From positions 346,675,668 to 346,739,667 of the forward strand of contig CM048744.1 in the NCBI GenBank assembly GCA_026315105.1: a DNA stretch of 64,000 nucleotides, written 5' to 3'. Of this stretch, positions 33,286-44,586 are shown one piece after another. Made by a program: the position numbers and the translations under genes. How positions within the stretch are numbered: the stretch's first letter is position 1; each line of letters opens with the position of its first letter. This DNA is from Locusta migratoria (Eukaryota; Arthropoda; Insecta; Orthoptera; Acrididae). Below the pieces are notes generated by a model that did not search any database, was not told the origin of the DNA, and saw nothing but the letters and a program-made list of their open reading frames with translations.

Positions 33286-34299
33286 GATGCGTGCTTACGG
33301 TATTTCGACCCAAAAGTGCGATTGGATAGGGGATTTCCTGTCAGAGACGACACAGTTCGTAGTAATCGATGGTAAGGCATCGACTAAAACAGAGGTGATA
33401 TCGGCCGTTCCACAGGGTAGTGTTATTGGTCCTCTGCTCTTCCTTATTTACGTAAACGATTCAGGGGAAAATCTAAGTAGCTCTCTTAGGCTGTTTGCAG
33501 ATGACGCCGTCATTTACCGTCTAGTAAAATCCTCTGAAGATCAAAATCAACTGCAGAACGATCTGAATAAGGTATCAGTATGGTGTGGCAATTGACTCAT
33601 AATGAGAAGTGTGATGTCGTCCACATGAGTACGAAAAGAAGTCCGTTAAACTTTGTTTACAAGATAAATCAATCAGAAGTGAAGGCCGTAAACTCCACAA
33701 AATACCAAGGAATTACTATTACTTCTTACTTAAATTAAAAGGAACACGTAGATAATATCGTGGGAAAGGCGAACCAGAGACTGCGTTTTATTGGCAGAAC
33801 CCTTAAAAGATGCAACAGAACTACTAAAGAAACTGCGTACACTACGCTTGTCCGCCCTTTTATGGAATATTGCTGCCCAGTGTGGGATCCTTATCAGGTG
33901 GGTTTGACGGAGGACATCGAAAGAGTCCAAAGAAGGGCAGCTCGTTTCGTATTGTCGCGATACTCGGGAGACAGCGTTAGGGAAATGATACAGGATCTGG
34001 GATGGGAATCATTACAACAACGACGCTTATCGCTGCGGCGTGGGCTACTTGCGAAACTACAATCGCCAACATTCTCCTCCGAATGCGAAAATATATTGTT
34101 GACTCCCATTTACATAGGTAGAAATGATCATCAGAATAAAATACGAGAAATCAGAGCTCGAACAGAGAGATTCAGGTGTTCGTTCTTCCCGCGCGCTATT
34201 CCAGAATGGAATGGGAGATAAATAGAATAATTGTGGTTCGATGAACCCTCTGCCAGGCACTTAAATGTGATTTGCAGAGTATCCCATGTAGATGTAGAA
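33286..34299 (+). pseudogene. LINE copy E, inserted about 20 nt after exon c
   Basis: Homology begins near 33286 (RAYGISTQKCDWIGDFLSE). It continues through VPQGSVIGPLLFLIYV, LFADDAVIYR, GKANQRLRFIGRTLKR and RCSFFPRAIPEWNGR, with the 3' tail 'atgtagatgtagaa' at 34299. A stop near 33595 and frameshifts make it non-functional. It lies in sense orientation within the Hsp70 intron. Confidence 0.9.
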
Positions 34300-34308
34300 T
34301 GCAACGTA

Positions 34309-35624
34309 CAGGGTGTCCGAAAAGTTTTTCCCTGATTACATAGATTGATAATTCAGGCTAGAAGTAAGATACAAATATGAAACTGGTGTCTAATTGTTTA
34401 CAAACTATCATAGTTTTTTTCACGCATCAGTAAACGTCCACGTGAGCACCCTCGGTAGCACATCTATGCATATATTCAATTTCCGTCCACACATTAGCCA
34501 ACATCACTGGAGGGATCGATTCAACGACTGTGGTTATCCGTTGCAGCAGGGTTTCAAGATCTGGTACACATGTTCGGTACAACTCGTTCTTGACATAACC
34601 TCATAAAAAGTAGTCTAAAGGAGTTATGTCAGGAGAGCGTGGAGGACAAATCGTTGGACCATCACGACCAATCCATCGCCCAGGAAAGGTCATATCGAGA
34701 TAGGCTCAGATATCCAATCCCCAAATGAGGAGGTGCACCGTCTTGCTGAAACAAGACATCGGAGCCATACTGAAGCAGCTGAGGAACAGCATGCAGTTAC
34801 AAAATGTCTACCATACACTGCAGATGTGATGGTAGCCTCAACGAAGAAGAATGGCCCGATAATTCGATCGTGCAATAGCGCGCACCAAACATTCACCTTT
34901 GGACTGCCTCTGGTGCACTCCATGACCTCGCCAGGGGGTTGTGAACCCCAAATGTGCACATTATGGCGATTCACTACTCCACTGACAAAAAATGTCGCTT
35001 CGTCGGAAAAGGCAATTCGTCTGAGATAACCATCATCATCCTCAATACGTGATAGCATTTCCACAGCAAAGTCATATCGACGTATACTGTCGTTGGGCAA
35101 CAAGGACTGAACGATTTGCAGTTTGTATGCCCGAAACAATAAACGTTTATGTAAAGTGTCATGGAGAGAGCTTTTTGGCATCTGTAATTCACGTGAGGCC
35201 CTGCGTACTGATTTCTTCAGACATCACAGAAAAGACTGCCTCACGGCTTCCACCCTGTCTGCTGAGGTTCTTGGTCGACCAGACCTCATAAGGTCAGCAA
35301 CCGATCCTGTGTTCTTGAACTTCTCATACCAGGCTTTAATGCTCCTGACATCAGGTGGATTCCTTCCAAATGTTGTCTGGAAGTGTCCCTGGACTGTGGT
35401 TTATGATAGTGTCTCATGGTACCACAGGACAAATTGTGCCTTCTGATTGGTTAACATGGCTTCTTGGGTACTGCACCTCATCCACTACGTACGAACTGCG
35501 AACCTAAAACAGAAATAAAACTTTGATAGTTAGTAAACAATTCGACACAAGTTTCATATTTGTATCTTCCTTCTAGCCTGAGTTATCAATTTATGTAATC
35601 AGGGAAAGACTTTTCGGACACCCT
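34309..35624 (-). mobile_element. Near full-length mariner-like element with ~75-bp terminal repeats
   Basis: The left end 'cagggtgtccgaaaagtttt' and right end 'aagacttttcggacaccct' match over about 75 bp with few mismatches. The minus-strand ORF region starts near 35458 (MLTNQKAQFVLWYHETLS), has TTVQGHFQTTFGRNPP and GRPRTSADR (helix-turn-helix part), then FSDEATFFVSG (first catalytic Asp), HIWGSQPPGE and the IGPFFFVEATITS segment. The C-terminal end is near 34430. Stops and frameshifts are present, so inactive. It begins 10 bp after LINE copy E. Confidence 0.88.
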
Positions 35625-35724
35625 CGGATATTGCTTACAATTGCAATTTGTGTGTGATACAGTTCGATATCTTTAGTTGAGGTTTACATGGTGTTTACCA
35701 CAGTGAAAACTCTGTTCTCGTTGC

Positions 35725-36850
35725 CCCCTAATACGGTGTGTGATCACCTCGGACGGCCAGAAGTTGCACGCCTCCGTGGCATGAACAGTATGAGGTTATC
35801 AATCGGTTCTTGAGGAATATTTGAACATTATTCCACGAGTGCAATATCCAGCTCTGCAACCGTCGTGGGAGGTGCTTGCCTGTCTGCAATGCATCTGCTT
35901 GGTGCATCACAGACATGTTTAATCGGGTTTAAGGTCGGTGAACAAGTCGGACCCTCTATTGGTTCTATTCCCTCAGCTTCAAGCATGTCGTCCACCAGGG
36001 CAGCTCTGTGGGGACGACCGTTATCGTCCACCAGAAGGAACCCCCAATAGCTGCAGCCACCTCCCTGTTCGTCTGGTCCTGTGACACGAGGGTAGGACAC
36101 AACAGAAGGTCGAAGGATCTCGCCTCTATATCTCTGAGCTGTTAGAGCTCCATTCTGAACGACATAGAGGTCTGCCAATACTGACTCCTGCCCACACCAA
36201 TCGTTCACCAGTATGATAACGGTGATATTTCCTGCACATAAGCAGCATTGTTCCGAGTTCCACGTTCTCTCCAGATGGGGGAACGACAATTTTCTAGCTG
36301 AACCTAAAATGTGAACTCATTTGTGAACAGAACCCGGCGCCATTTGTTACGACTCTAATTCTGATCTTCCCTAACCAGTTTTTGCGCGCTAAGCTGTGTC
36401 GTGGTTCTAATGGAGCACACAAATAGGCCACCATGCATAGAGACCACATTTCCGAAAGCGATTTCGGATTGTTTGTGTTGATATTGCGCGCCCCGTTGCT
36501 GCCTGGAGGATGCGTCGCAGTTCAGTGGCATTCAGCCTCCCGTCTCGCAGGCGCCGTTAACCATCTTGGTCTTGCCCTTTTCTTTAACGGCACCTGTTGT
36601 CTGAAACCACGTCCAGTTCCTGGAAATTACATTTTGGGACACTCCAATAGCTGTAGTCACCTTCCTCTGTGTCTTTCCCGCTTTCAACCTTCCTATGGCT
36701 TTCTATGCGACAGGAAGACGTCGAACCATTAGTTCTTTCTGCCAATGTCAGTACTTCAGAAGTTGGATATCTCAACTGATCCGCTAAATGTTTTGACCAG
36801 TGTACTATGTAGTAGACTGCATCTTGTAACCGCCCTGTGCCTCTCGTATT
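35725..36850 (-). pseudogene. Tc1-like transposase, near complete but decayed
   Basis: Minus strand, from right to left: LTLAERTNGSTSSCRIE (N-terminal helix region near 36750), GRLNATELRRIL (near 36530), LYVVQNGALTAQRYRGEILR (near 36150), LVDDNGRPHRAALVDD (second Asp, near 36020), CSPTLNPIKHVCDA (third acidic region, D changed to T) and a C-terminal end RGDHTPY near 35730. Terminal repeats were not identified. Confidence 0.75.
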
Positions 36851-36914
36851 GGAGGGCTTCCAAATACTCCGAAGCACTTTTAATATTTAGAAATCAGGTT
36901 TATTGACGTCAGTT

Positions 36915-37114
36915 GCCGGCCGCGGTGGCCGAGGGGACTGAGGCGCTTCAGACACGGTCTGCACGGCCACTACGGTCGGGGGTTCGAATCCCCCCTCGGG
37001 CATGGATATTTGTGCTGTCCTTAGTCTTAGCTAGTTCATAAGTAGTTTGTAAGTTTATGGATTGACCCCCCCCCCCCCTGGTTTAAGTCCCATAAGCTAT
37101 TCAAACATTTGAAT
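36915..37114 (+). mobile_element. SINE-A copy with 16-bp target duplication
   Basis: A main-type SINE with an expanded C run (about 13 C near 37066-37078) in the body. tttattgacgtcagtt is present at 36899-36914 and 37115-37130, the longest duplication in the window. Confidence 0.95.
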
Positions 37115-37130
37115 TTTATTGACGTCAGTT

Positions 37131-37722
37131 ATTGTATGCCTCCTCTGAAAACGATATTCTTTTTAGGAATCAATTTGAGATTTTTGCCCCCCCCCCCCGC
37201 CTTGTTTCTGGGGCCTCCAAATCTTGAAAGCTTTATTATTATTATTATTTTATACACTGTCCCATGCCTCTCGTCCTGTGGGGGCCTCCAAATCTCAAAA
37301 GTTACTTTTTTATATAGTAATACATAAATTTGCAAGCGGAAGGGGGCCTCATTTTGTTTTGCTGCCGCCCTGGGACTCCGACAGCTTTAGTCAGCCAATT
37401 AGCTGCAGTGTACAGTTGACGAACCAAGAGGTAGAGATTACCTTTCAGCGTATTAAAAGCTTTGTTCTGCGATAGTTAACAGAAACGATCGGTGAAATGC
37501 GTGTCACTGAGACTTCCAAAAAGAGCAACTCGTCGGTGCGCGTGATTAGTGGGAGCACCTGTGACGAAAACGGCTGCACTTTTCAACGTTTCACGCGCGG
37601 CAGTTATAACAGCAGAACTTAACTGGCAGACTAATGTACAGGAAAAACGACTGCTGAATTAGCCATTAATTTGAGTAAAATTGTTTGGACAGAAAAACAG
37701 CACTGCGGGAGTTTTGTAGGTC
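37131..37722. other. Unassigned sequence with internal repeat
   Basis: 'ggggcctccaaatcttgaaa' (37210) recurs as 'gggggcctccaaatctcaaa' (37279). It may be a decayed dispersed repeat. No gene. Confidence 0.35.
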
Positions 37723-37734
37723 TAACATGCATGG

Positions 37735-37934
37735 GCCGGCCGCGGTGGCCGAGGTGACTGAGGCGCTCCAGTCACGGTCAGCACAGCCACTACGGTCGGG
37801 GGTTCGAATCCCCCCTCGGGCATGTATATTTGTGCCGTCCTAGTTTGTAAGTAGTTATAAGTAGTTTGTAAGTTTAGGGACTGATGACCCCGTAGTTAAG
37901 TCCCATAAGATTTACAAACATTTGAACATTTTTT
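37735..37934 (+). mobile_element. SINE-A copy with 12-bp target duplication
   Basis: A complete main-type SINE, flanked by taacatgcatgg at 37723-37734 and 37935-37946. Confidence 0.95.
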
Positions 37935-38147
37935 TAACATGCATGGAAGGATGGAACTGCGTAATCCTTAATAACGAAATTAAAAGCAAAGCTGTAAAAG
38001 ACGTATTATCTGTACAGTTGGTGATTAAAAGGATTTGGTATGGTCCGATGAATCACTAATTACGTTGTTTTCTACAATACACTAAGAGCCTGCCCGCCTG
38101 CTTCCTACCATTAAGAATATGATTGGGTACCTATGTCGTGGCATTCA

Positions 38148-38527
38148 AAAAATGTTCAAATGTTCGTAGAGCTTATGGGACTTAACTACGGTGTCATCAG
38201 TCCTTAAACTTACAAAATACTTATGGACCAGCTAATACTAGCCGGCCGCAGTGGCCGAGTGGTCTGCGGCGTGCTAGTCACGGTCTGCACGGCCGCTGCG
38301 GTCGGGGGTTCGAATCCCCCCTCAGGCATGGATGTTGGTTCATAAGTAGTTTTTAAGTTTAGGGACTGATGACCCCATAGTTAAGTCCCATAAGCTCTAC
38401 AAACATTTGAGCTAATACTAAGGACGGCACAAATATCCATGCACGAGGGGGGATTCGAATCACCCACCGTAGTGGCCGTGCAGAACGTGACTGGCGCGCC
38501 GCAGACCGCTCGGCCACCTTGGCTGGC
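38148..38527 (-). mobile_element. SINE-A copy split by a second SINE-A
   Basis: The minus-oriented tail part is 38148-38240 and the head part 38411-38527. The outer flanks tcgtggcattca (38136-38147) and tcgtggcaatca (38528-38539) differ at one base. Confidence 0.92.
38241..38409 (+). mobile_element. SINE-A copy nested in an opposite SINE-A
   Basis: The head variant is 'gtggccgagtggtctgcggc'; the body lacks the central 'tttgtgctgtccttag' part. agctaatacta is duplicated at 38230-38240 and 38410-38420. Because the host SINE is reversed, the pair forms a large inverted repeat. Confidence 0.93.
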
Positions 38528-38589
38528 TCGTGGCAATCAGCTGGTCCTATTGTTACCGCAGTCTGCCAATTTACTACGAATGAATATGT

Positions 38590-38805
38590 CGTAATCCTCG
38601 ACAATGACACGCATTCGGGAGGACGTTCAGATCCACCTTCAGCCATCCAGACTTAGCTCTTCCTTGATTTCCTTGAATCACTCCATGCAAATTCCTGGGT
38701 GATTCCTTTGAAATGGCACAGCCGACTTCCTTCCCATTGCTAAGCAGACAATCTCTAATGACCGCGTTCTCGATGTCACGTTAAACCCTAATCTTCCTTT
38801 CGTTC
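38590..38805 (+). mobile_element. SINE-B copy, 5' end decayed
   Basis: 'acacgcattcgggaggacgt', 'agccatccagacttagctct', 'atggcacagccgacttcctt' and 'gtcacgttaaaccctaatct' follow the family order. The head is incomplete. Confidence 0.7.
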
Positions 38806-38996
38806 TTCCTTCGACAGTGACCCGTTTACTAATATTATCAGTATGATAATGTATCCATAAACGAAGCTACAAAGGTTGAGCCACGTTTTGTGGAGCATCG
38901 AACATCTACCCTGGCAAACGCAATCGAGAGACCTTAATATCACTGATGCGTTCTCTACATCTTCTGACGGGACGATAAACCCTAAGCTTCCTTCCG

Positions 38997-39870
38997 TCTA
39001 CATCTACGCTCCCCAAACCACCTTACGGTCTACGGCGGGGAGTACTTTATGCACTATTGTCACTTCCTTTTCCTACTCTAGTCGTTTATGGGTCGCGGGA
39101 AAAACGATTCGTGGAAAGCCTCCTTATGGGCCAGGATATATCTTATTTTATCTCTGTGGTTGTTTTTCAGATATCCGTAACAGGAAGCAATATATTGGTT
39201 GCCGAGCGCGGTGGCGCATTGGTAACACACTGGACTCTCATTCGGGAGAAGAGTGGTTCAAATCCACCTCCGGCCATCCGGATTTAGGTTTTCCGTGATT
39301 TCCCTAAATCACTGCAGGCAAATGTCGGGATGGTTCCTTTCAAAGGGCAATGGCCTATTTCCTTCCCCATCCTAGCCAAACAATTCGAGCGTAAGCTCCG
39401 CCTCTGATGCCCACGCTCTCGATGCGACAAGAATGCTCTCTGAATTTTGACAAAAGCCCATTCCGTGATTCAGAACGCCTCTCTCGCAGCTTCTGCCACT
39501 GCAGATTCCTAATCACCTATGTGACGCTTCTGCGCTTACGAAATGAGCACTTAACGAAACATGCTGTTCTCTATTGATCTTCTCTATGTGTTCTATTAAC
39601 CTTACCTGGTGATGAACGATACTCAAGCGCTGGCCGAGCGAGAGTTCGTAACCTATTTCCTTTACTGACACAGTACACTTCCTGAGAATTCTTCTTATGG
39701 CAGTCTGGCATATGCCTTACCCATGATTGTCTTTATATGGTCGTTCTATTCAAATAGCTCTGTATGTCTACTCCCAGATATTTTACGGAAGTAACTGCTT
39801 CCAGTGTTTCCTGTAAAATGTGAAGTTGTGGTACACTAAATAGAAACGAAGTATCGTCCCCATTGTCTTG
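38997..39870 (-). pseudogene. LINE copy F, 3' part, split by a SINE-B
   Basis: ctacatctacgctccccaaaccacc at 38997 onward corresponds to the 3' tail and UTR of LINE copy B. Beyond the SINE-B (after 39430) the similarity resumes with 'tactcccagatattttacgg', the counterpart of the YLGV region. No long ORF survives. Confidence 0.6.
39195..39429 (+). mobile_element. SINE-B copy, nearly complete
   Basis: The head 'gccgagcgcggtggcgcatt' is followed by 'ctggactctcattcgggag', 'ccggccatccggatttaggt', 'ttttccgtgatttccctaaa', 'ggatggttcctttcaaaggg' and 'ccacgctctcgatgcgacaa'. This is the best + strand example of the family. Confidence 0.85.
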
Positions 39871-40593
39871 GTGTTAGCTGATAGAACGTGTCGTTTGGTG
39901 AGGAGTTAATGAATAGTGTAATACTGGGCTTTTACATTATTAAATAGCTTCTTTGTCAGCAGCATTGCACACTAGGGATAATCCGCATGAGCTGGCACTT
40001 TTTTTTAGACAGACTGGCATTGTACTTGATTTGGTGGAACCTCTATGCTTGATCTGGCCATTCAAAGGCATCTACTATTGTCTATCAATGCACACCCGTC
40101 TCACTGCTTGATTTCCTATCGCCCACATCTTACCAGCAGCAGAAAGTAGTGTAATTTTAATGGCCACGTAAAATGTACAATTTTGTAGGGTTTGTTAAAT
40201 TTAAGAATCCCAGGTTCGAATTCCGTCCGCGGCACAAATTATTACAACACCCATAAGCAGCCGAGACTAAAAAGCCCCGTTTAAAATATATTTCTAAAAT
40301 TTTGTGTGGCATCATAAATGTCTTTAGAAATTTCACAACTTAAACCCAATCATAGCTACCATATCTCGCCCGCGAATAGTGTTTACCTCCCATTAAGTAC
40401 TTGCAAAGTTCTGAACTGTCACAAAGTATCAATAACAACACTCATCTGTACCAGACAATTTCATTAATATCATCAATCCCAACCAATTAAAAGCCACGAT
40501 GAAAAGCTGTCAGGGTTCCAGCTGATTAGCAGTGTAAGGATTCTGCGATTTTTGTCGAGTGCCATACTATCATCTTCTGGTGAAGTGACGACA
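39871..40593. other. Unassigned sequence with a SINE-C-type fragment
   Basis: At 40205-40245, 'cccaggttcgaattccgtcc' followed by gcggcacaaattattac is a SINE-C-type tRNA-like remnant. The rest is unassigned. Confidence 0.4.
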
Positions 40594-40785
40594 GCCGCGG
40601 CGGATTAGCCGTGCGTACTGGGGCGCCGTGCTGCAGTACGCACAGCCGTTCGCCGTCGGGGGTTAGAGTCTCTCCTCGGACATGGGTGTTTGTGTTGTTC
40701 TTAGGTTAGTTTACCAAAGTTGAAGTAGTTTGTAAGCTACGGAATAATGGCCAAGCAGTTGATTCCGATAGATTTACAAACAGGT
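40594..40785 (+). mobile_element. SINE-A copy (diverged subfamily)
   Basis: The head 'agccgcggcggattagccgt' and 'cgccgtcgggggttagagtc' are followed by 'ggacatgggtgtttgtgttg' and the body to 'gatttacaaacagg'. It belongs with the copies at 2583 and 7871. Confidence 0.82.
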
Positions 40786-41397
40786 TTCAGAAATTACTGA
40801 AGTGGCGATATTCTTTTGGAAGACTCATTAGTATACCGCACTTTCAGATGTCAAATTATCTTCATACTCAGTAGTAGCCACCAGGAAAGTCTACATTCAC
40901 GCAATTTAAAGCTTATTGGTTATTATTCGACAGTGATTGTTGGTTGAAATTTGTAAAAAGTTTCAAGACACATGGAATTACAGACATTATCTGGCTGTGG
41001 CTCTGAATACAATCAATGACGAAAGTTCAATTTGTGCCCTAACGGGATTCGAATCCGGGTCTCCTGCTCACTACACAGGTGCACGACTGTCCAGACAAAA
41101 TAGACAACACAGCACCATGGATTACTCTGGTACACCTCCCTTCAAATAAAAGTCTCAATTTATCCACACTCTACTAAAGTAAAGACCCTTCTCATTATTC
41201 CCAATACTAGTGGTATTTCGCCAGTTGGCGTTAAAAGGTCGAGCTTGGTGTGCATGGGATACGACAGACACCACATACGTAATTAACGAACCGCAGGGTG
41301 ATGATCCCTCCAGTGCTGATAGACACCAATCTCGAAGTCTTGCGGGAATCGGCAAAATTCCACGGCTAGAGAGGCTAATTGGCAGAGACGCAACATC
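40786..41397. other. Unassigned sequence with a SINE-C-type fragment
   Basis: 'tttgtgccctaacgggattcg' and 'aatccgggtctcctgctca' at 41030-41070 form a minus-strand tRNA-like block. No gene. Confidence 0.4.
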
Positions 41398-41408
41398 AAG
41401 TGTGTATG

Positions 41409-41549
41409 TTCAAATGTTTGTTAAGCTTATGGGACTTAACTGCGGGGTCATCAATCCCTAAACTTACAAACTACTTATGAACTACCTTATACTAAAGACG
41501 ACACAAACTGGACTGGCGCGCCGCAGACCGCTCGGCCACTGCGGCCGGC
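41409..41549 (-). mobile_element. SINE-A copy with internal deletion
   Basis: Both ends are intact and flanked by aagtgtgtatg at 41398-41408 and 41550-41560. About 60 bp covering the box B part of the head is missing, so this copy cannot keep a normal internal promoter. Confidence 0.93.
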
Positions 41550-41560
41550 AAGTGTGTATG

Positions 41561-42180
41561 GATAAGCTGGGAATTTGGCTCTGACGGGAGTCGTGCTAGG
41601 GCAGTCCGTGCAGGTATGGTGAGCATTGTATTAGTGGTGTTCATATCGCCGTCTGGCAGAAATTTTCATCGTTCCCCCTTGATGTATGTAATTCAATGAT
41701 CACCGGTCTAATTCCTGTGTGTCTTGATTCATAAGTAGTATGCAGGATAAAAATGGTGTATTTTTCCTGCGTCAGTTCCTTGTTAGCTTGCTTCAGATGA
41801 ATTAACGTTGCGACTTGTTTTGCAATGTATTTTCATAATTTGGATGAAGAAAGCAATGCAGAGACATTTAACATAAAACAAATATCTTAATGAATTCGTT
41901 TTATATCTTGGTAAGTAAGTGTTGTGCCTCGCCTACAAAGAATGAGAAGTAAAATCCATTTCAGAGAACGTTTGCTTTATTGCAGTTCTCTTAACAGAAT
42001 TTTACTGGCCCACATCGCAAAACTACATAGATGATGCTTAGTTTCGACAACTTATATTGCCATTTTCGAATCTTTAACTATGATAATATAACGCCATGCT
42101 TTCCACAGGAATGAAAGCGAATATGACAGAATACAAATAAGAGGCATATCATGTATCACTAATCTAAGAAAAAAAATCTA
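41561..42180. other. Unassigned AT-rich intron sequence
   Basis: No supported gene or repeat. Confidence 0.35.
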
Positions 42181-42378
42181 ATGTTTGTTAAGCTTGTGGG
42201 ACTTAACTGCGGGGTCACCAGTCCCTAAACTTACAAACTACTTATAAACTACAAACTACCTTATACTAAAGACAACACCAACACCCATGCCCGAAGGAGG
42301 ATTCGAACCCCCGACGGGGAACACCCTCGCGCATCGGAGCGTAGAGACTCAAATGCGTTCGGCCACTTCGCCGCGGTA
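42181..42378 (-). mobile_element. SINE-A copy (diverged subfamily)
   Basis: Tail 'aatgtttgttaagcttgtgg' at the left, box B complement 'ggattcgaacccccgacggg' and head complement 'cggccacttcgccgcggta' at the right. No clear duplication of flanks. Confidence 0.8.
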
Positions 42379-42639
42379 CGAAACTAATCACCTATGTCGT
42401 TGTCTCACTTCAAGAGTTGTTTTAATCCTGCGGAAAGCCTAACCAGATATTATCATTGTCATTTGAAGATTTGAAAGCGACAACACACGTTGTCAATCTG
42501 GGTAAATAAAATTGTCATAGGAGAACTATACAAAATTATCCCTAAAATCGCCTTCTAATCGGTACAGAAAAGTTAGGTAGTGTACTGTAATATGTAATTA
42601 ACTTTGTTTACTGTCCTGTTACCAAGTACAGCTGCCATC

Positions 42640-42837
42640 GCCGCTCGAGGATGGCTGCGCCGTCTGAGTCGCCATATCACGAACTGCGCGGCCGCTCCCT
42701 ACGAAGGTTCGCTTCTTCTCTTGGGCGCGCGCGCCTGCTTGTGTGTGTGTGTGTGTGTGTTGTCCTTAGGATAAGTTAGTGTAATGAGTCTAAGGACCGG
42801 TGACATTAGCAGTTTGGTGCGTTAAGAGGAAAAAACT
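42640..42837 (+). mobile_element. SINE-A-like copy, strongly diverged, with (GT)n
   Basis: 'atggctgcgccgtctgagtc', 'gcgcggccgctccctacgaa' and 'ttgtccttaggataagttag' are followed by 'ggaccggtgacattagcagt'. A (GT)11 tract lies at about 42738-42760. It is the same subtype as the fragment just upstream of exon d. Confidence 0.6.
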
Positions 42838-42852
42838 GCCATCAGTCTGAAA

Positions 42853-43050
42853 AAAAATTCAAATGTTTGTTAAGCTTATGGGACTTAACTACGGGGTCAT
42901 CAGTCCCTAAACTTACAAACTATTTATCAACTACCTTACACTAAGGACGGCACAAATATCCATGCCCGAGGGGGGATTCGAACACCCGACCGCAGTGGCC
43001 GCGCAGACCGTGACTGGAGCGCCTCAGTCCCCTCGGCCACCGCGGCCGGC
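42853..43050 (-). mobile_element. SINE-A copy with 15-bp target duplication
   Basis: Complete main-type copy in reverse orientation. gccatcagtctgaaa is present at 42838-42852 and 43051-43065. Confidence 0.95.
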
Positions 43051-43065
43051 GCCATCAGTCTGAAA

Positions 43066-43704
43066 TTTGCTTCAAACATCACAGTGCTCTATTGGAGATG
43101 GTCTGTCGTTACCTTCTCCTAACCTTTGAACTGACGTACCCAGCCCATTGTTGGGCCCTACAGTCCCGATGTAAAGTCCGAGCCACGGTCCAGCCCATCA
43201 GTTTTCACAACAATAAACATTGTAACCTTAGTCTGCCACTAGGTCAAACAACTGGAAAGGGGCAGTAAAAATTCAAGGACTATCAGCACAATACGCACTT
43301 TTTCTAGCAAAATTTCGCGGTTTTTCGGCCGTATATTGCTAACGGACTAAGATGTACGAAAACTGAAAAATGTCGTTTATCGATAAATGTCTACAGGATG
43401 TATTGTAAATATTTGAACTATTTTATATGGTCAGTTATTTAGATATTTGCTATTCACGGTGCTAAAACGGCTAAAAATCGGGTTCTATGATTTTGTGCGA
43501 AACTATGATAAGTTTCAACCTTTGGACCTCGGTAACGGATAACAATATCGAAAAAATTTGAAAACGGTCTCGAGAATATCATCATAAGAACATATGGTAA
43601 AAATTTCGAAGATTTTCAATGAATGGGAAGTATCGAAGTGACCATCCCGACAATTCGTTTCTTTGATACCCAAAAATTATGGTTTTTTGAGATTTTTTCA
43701 GGAA
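43066..43704. other. Unassigned AT-rich intron sequence
   Basis: No gene or repeat with defined ends. Confidence 0.35.
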
Positions 43705-43717
43705 CCGCACATTAATG

Positions 43718-43968
43718 GAAGGAAGGAAGCTTAGGGATTTACGTCCCGTCGACAGCTTGGTCATTAGAGACGGAGCTTACGCTCGGATTTTTGGAGAAGG
43801 ATGGGGGAGGAAATCGACCGTGCCCTTTGACAGGAACCATCCCGGCATTTGCCTTGAGTGATTTAGGGAAATCACGGAAAACCTAAATCTGGATGGCCGG
43901 AAGTGGATTTGAACCACCATCCTTCCGAATGCGAGTCCAGTGCGTTACCACTGCGCCACCCGCTCGGT
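43718..43968 (-). mobile_element. Full-length SINE-B with 13-bp target duplication
   Basis: It runs from the tail complement 'gaaggaaggaagcttaggga' to the head complement 'ccactgcgccacccgctcgg'. ccgcacattaatg is present at 43705-43717 and 43969-43981. This copy defines both ends of the family (about 251 bp). Confidence 0.93.
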
Positions 43969-44249
43969 CCGCACATTAATGAATGGTGCTTTTGTAAGCC
44001 GTTTAAAGTCCACCATATCCAACACGTCATATACAAAAGCCAACTGATTTGCTCAATTTGGATGGGCTCCAGGAAGTGTGTAACTTTGAAAAATTTGACG
44101 ATATACTGTATGATAGCTGTAGTATACCCATTCTTCTAATATGTACACAAATGATCACTAGGCCAGCATCTATCCAGAATACTTTACCCCTTCACTCTGA
44201 TATGAATAGAACCTGAGATATGGGCCCCTGAAGAATCGTAAATTCGCAC

Positions 44250-44366
44250 GCGCCGTTTACGAACATAATAATGCGCGGCCGCTCCCGTCGGAGATTGGAG
44301 TCTTCTGTAGGGCGTGGATGTGTGCCTTTCTTAGCATAAGTGATGGGCTCAGCAGTTTGGCCCTTC
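44250..44366 (+). mobile_element. SINE-A-like fragment directly upstream of exon d
   Basis: 'gcgcggccgctcccgtcgga', 'tgtgcctttcttagcataag' and 'gatgggctcagcagtttggc' match the subtype at 42640. The fragment ends about 15 nt before the acceptor, so the branch point and part of the pyrimidine tract probably lie in or next to repeat sequence (inference). Confidence 0.6.
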
Positions 44367-44381
44367 ATATTTTTGGAACAG

Positions 44382-44555
44382 ATCTTCGAGGGCGAGCGCG
44401 CGCTCACCAAGGACAACAACCTGCTGGGCACGTTCGACCTGGTGGGCATCCCGCCGGCCCCCCGCGGCGTGCCGCGCATCGACGTCAGCTTCGACATCGA
44501 CGCCAACGGCATTCTCAACGTGTCGGCCCGAGACGCCAGCACCGGCCGCACGCAG
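44382..44555 (+). CDS. Hsc70-like: Hsp70 exon d: substrate-binding beta-sandwich
   Basis: A 58-codon exon from acceptor ...tttttggaacag to donor gtaggc. It begins IFEGERALTKDNNLLG and continues through GIPPAPRGVPRI and FDIDANGILNVSA, ending STGRTQ. These are hallmark strands of the peptide-binding domain. The exon is hemmed in on both sides: a SINE-A-like repeat ends about 15 nt upstream of the acceptor, and a large palindromic element begins about 30 nt downstream of the donor. Confidence 0.93.
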
Positions 44556-44586
44556 GTAGGCAACTGTAGCTTAAAGCACACACAAA

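Noticed and set aside
33023..33595. Fusion protein joining Hsp70 exon c to reverse transcriptase
   Set aside because: The continuous ORF is in a different frame from the Hsp70 exon; the donor GT at 33267 and the match of exon d to exon c show normal splicing instead.
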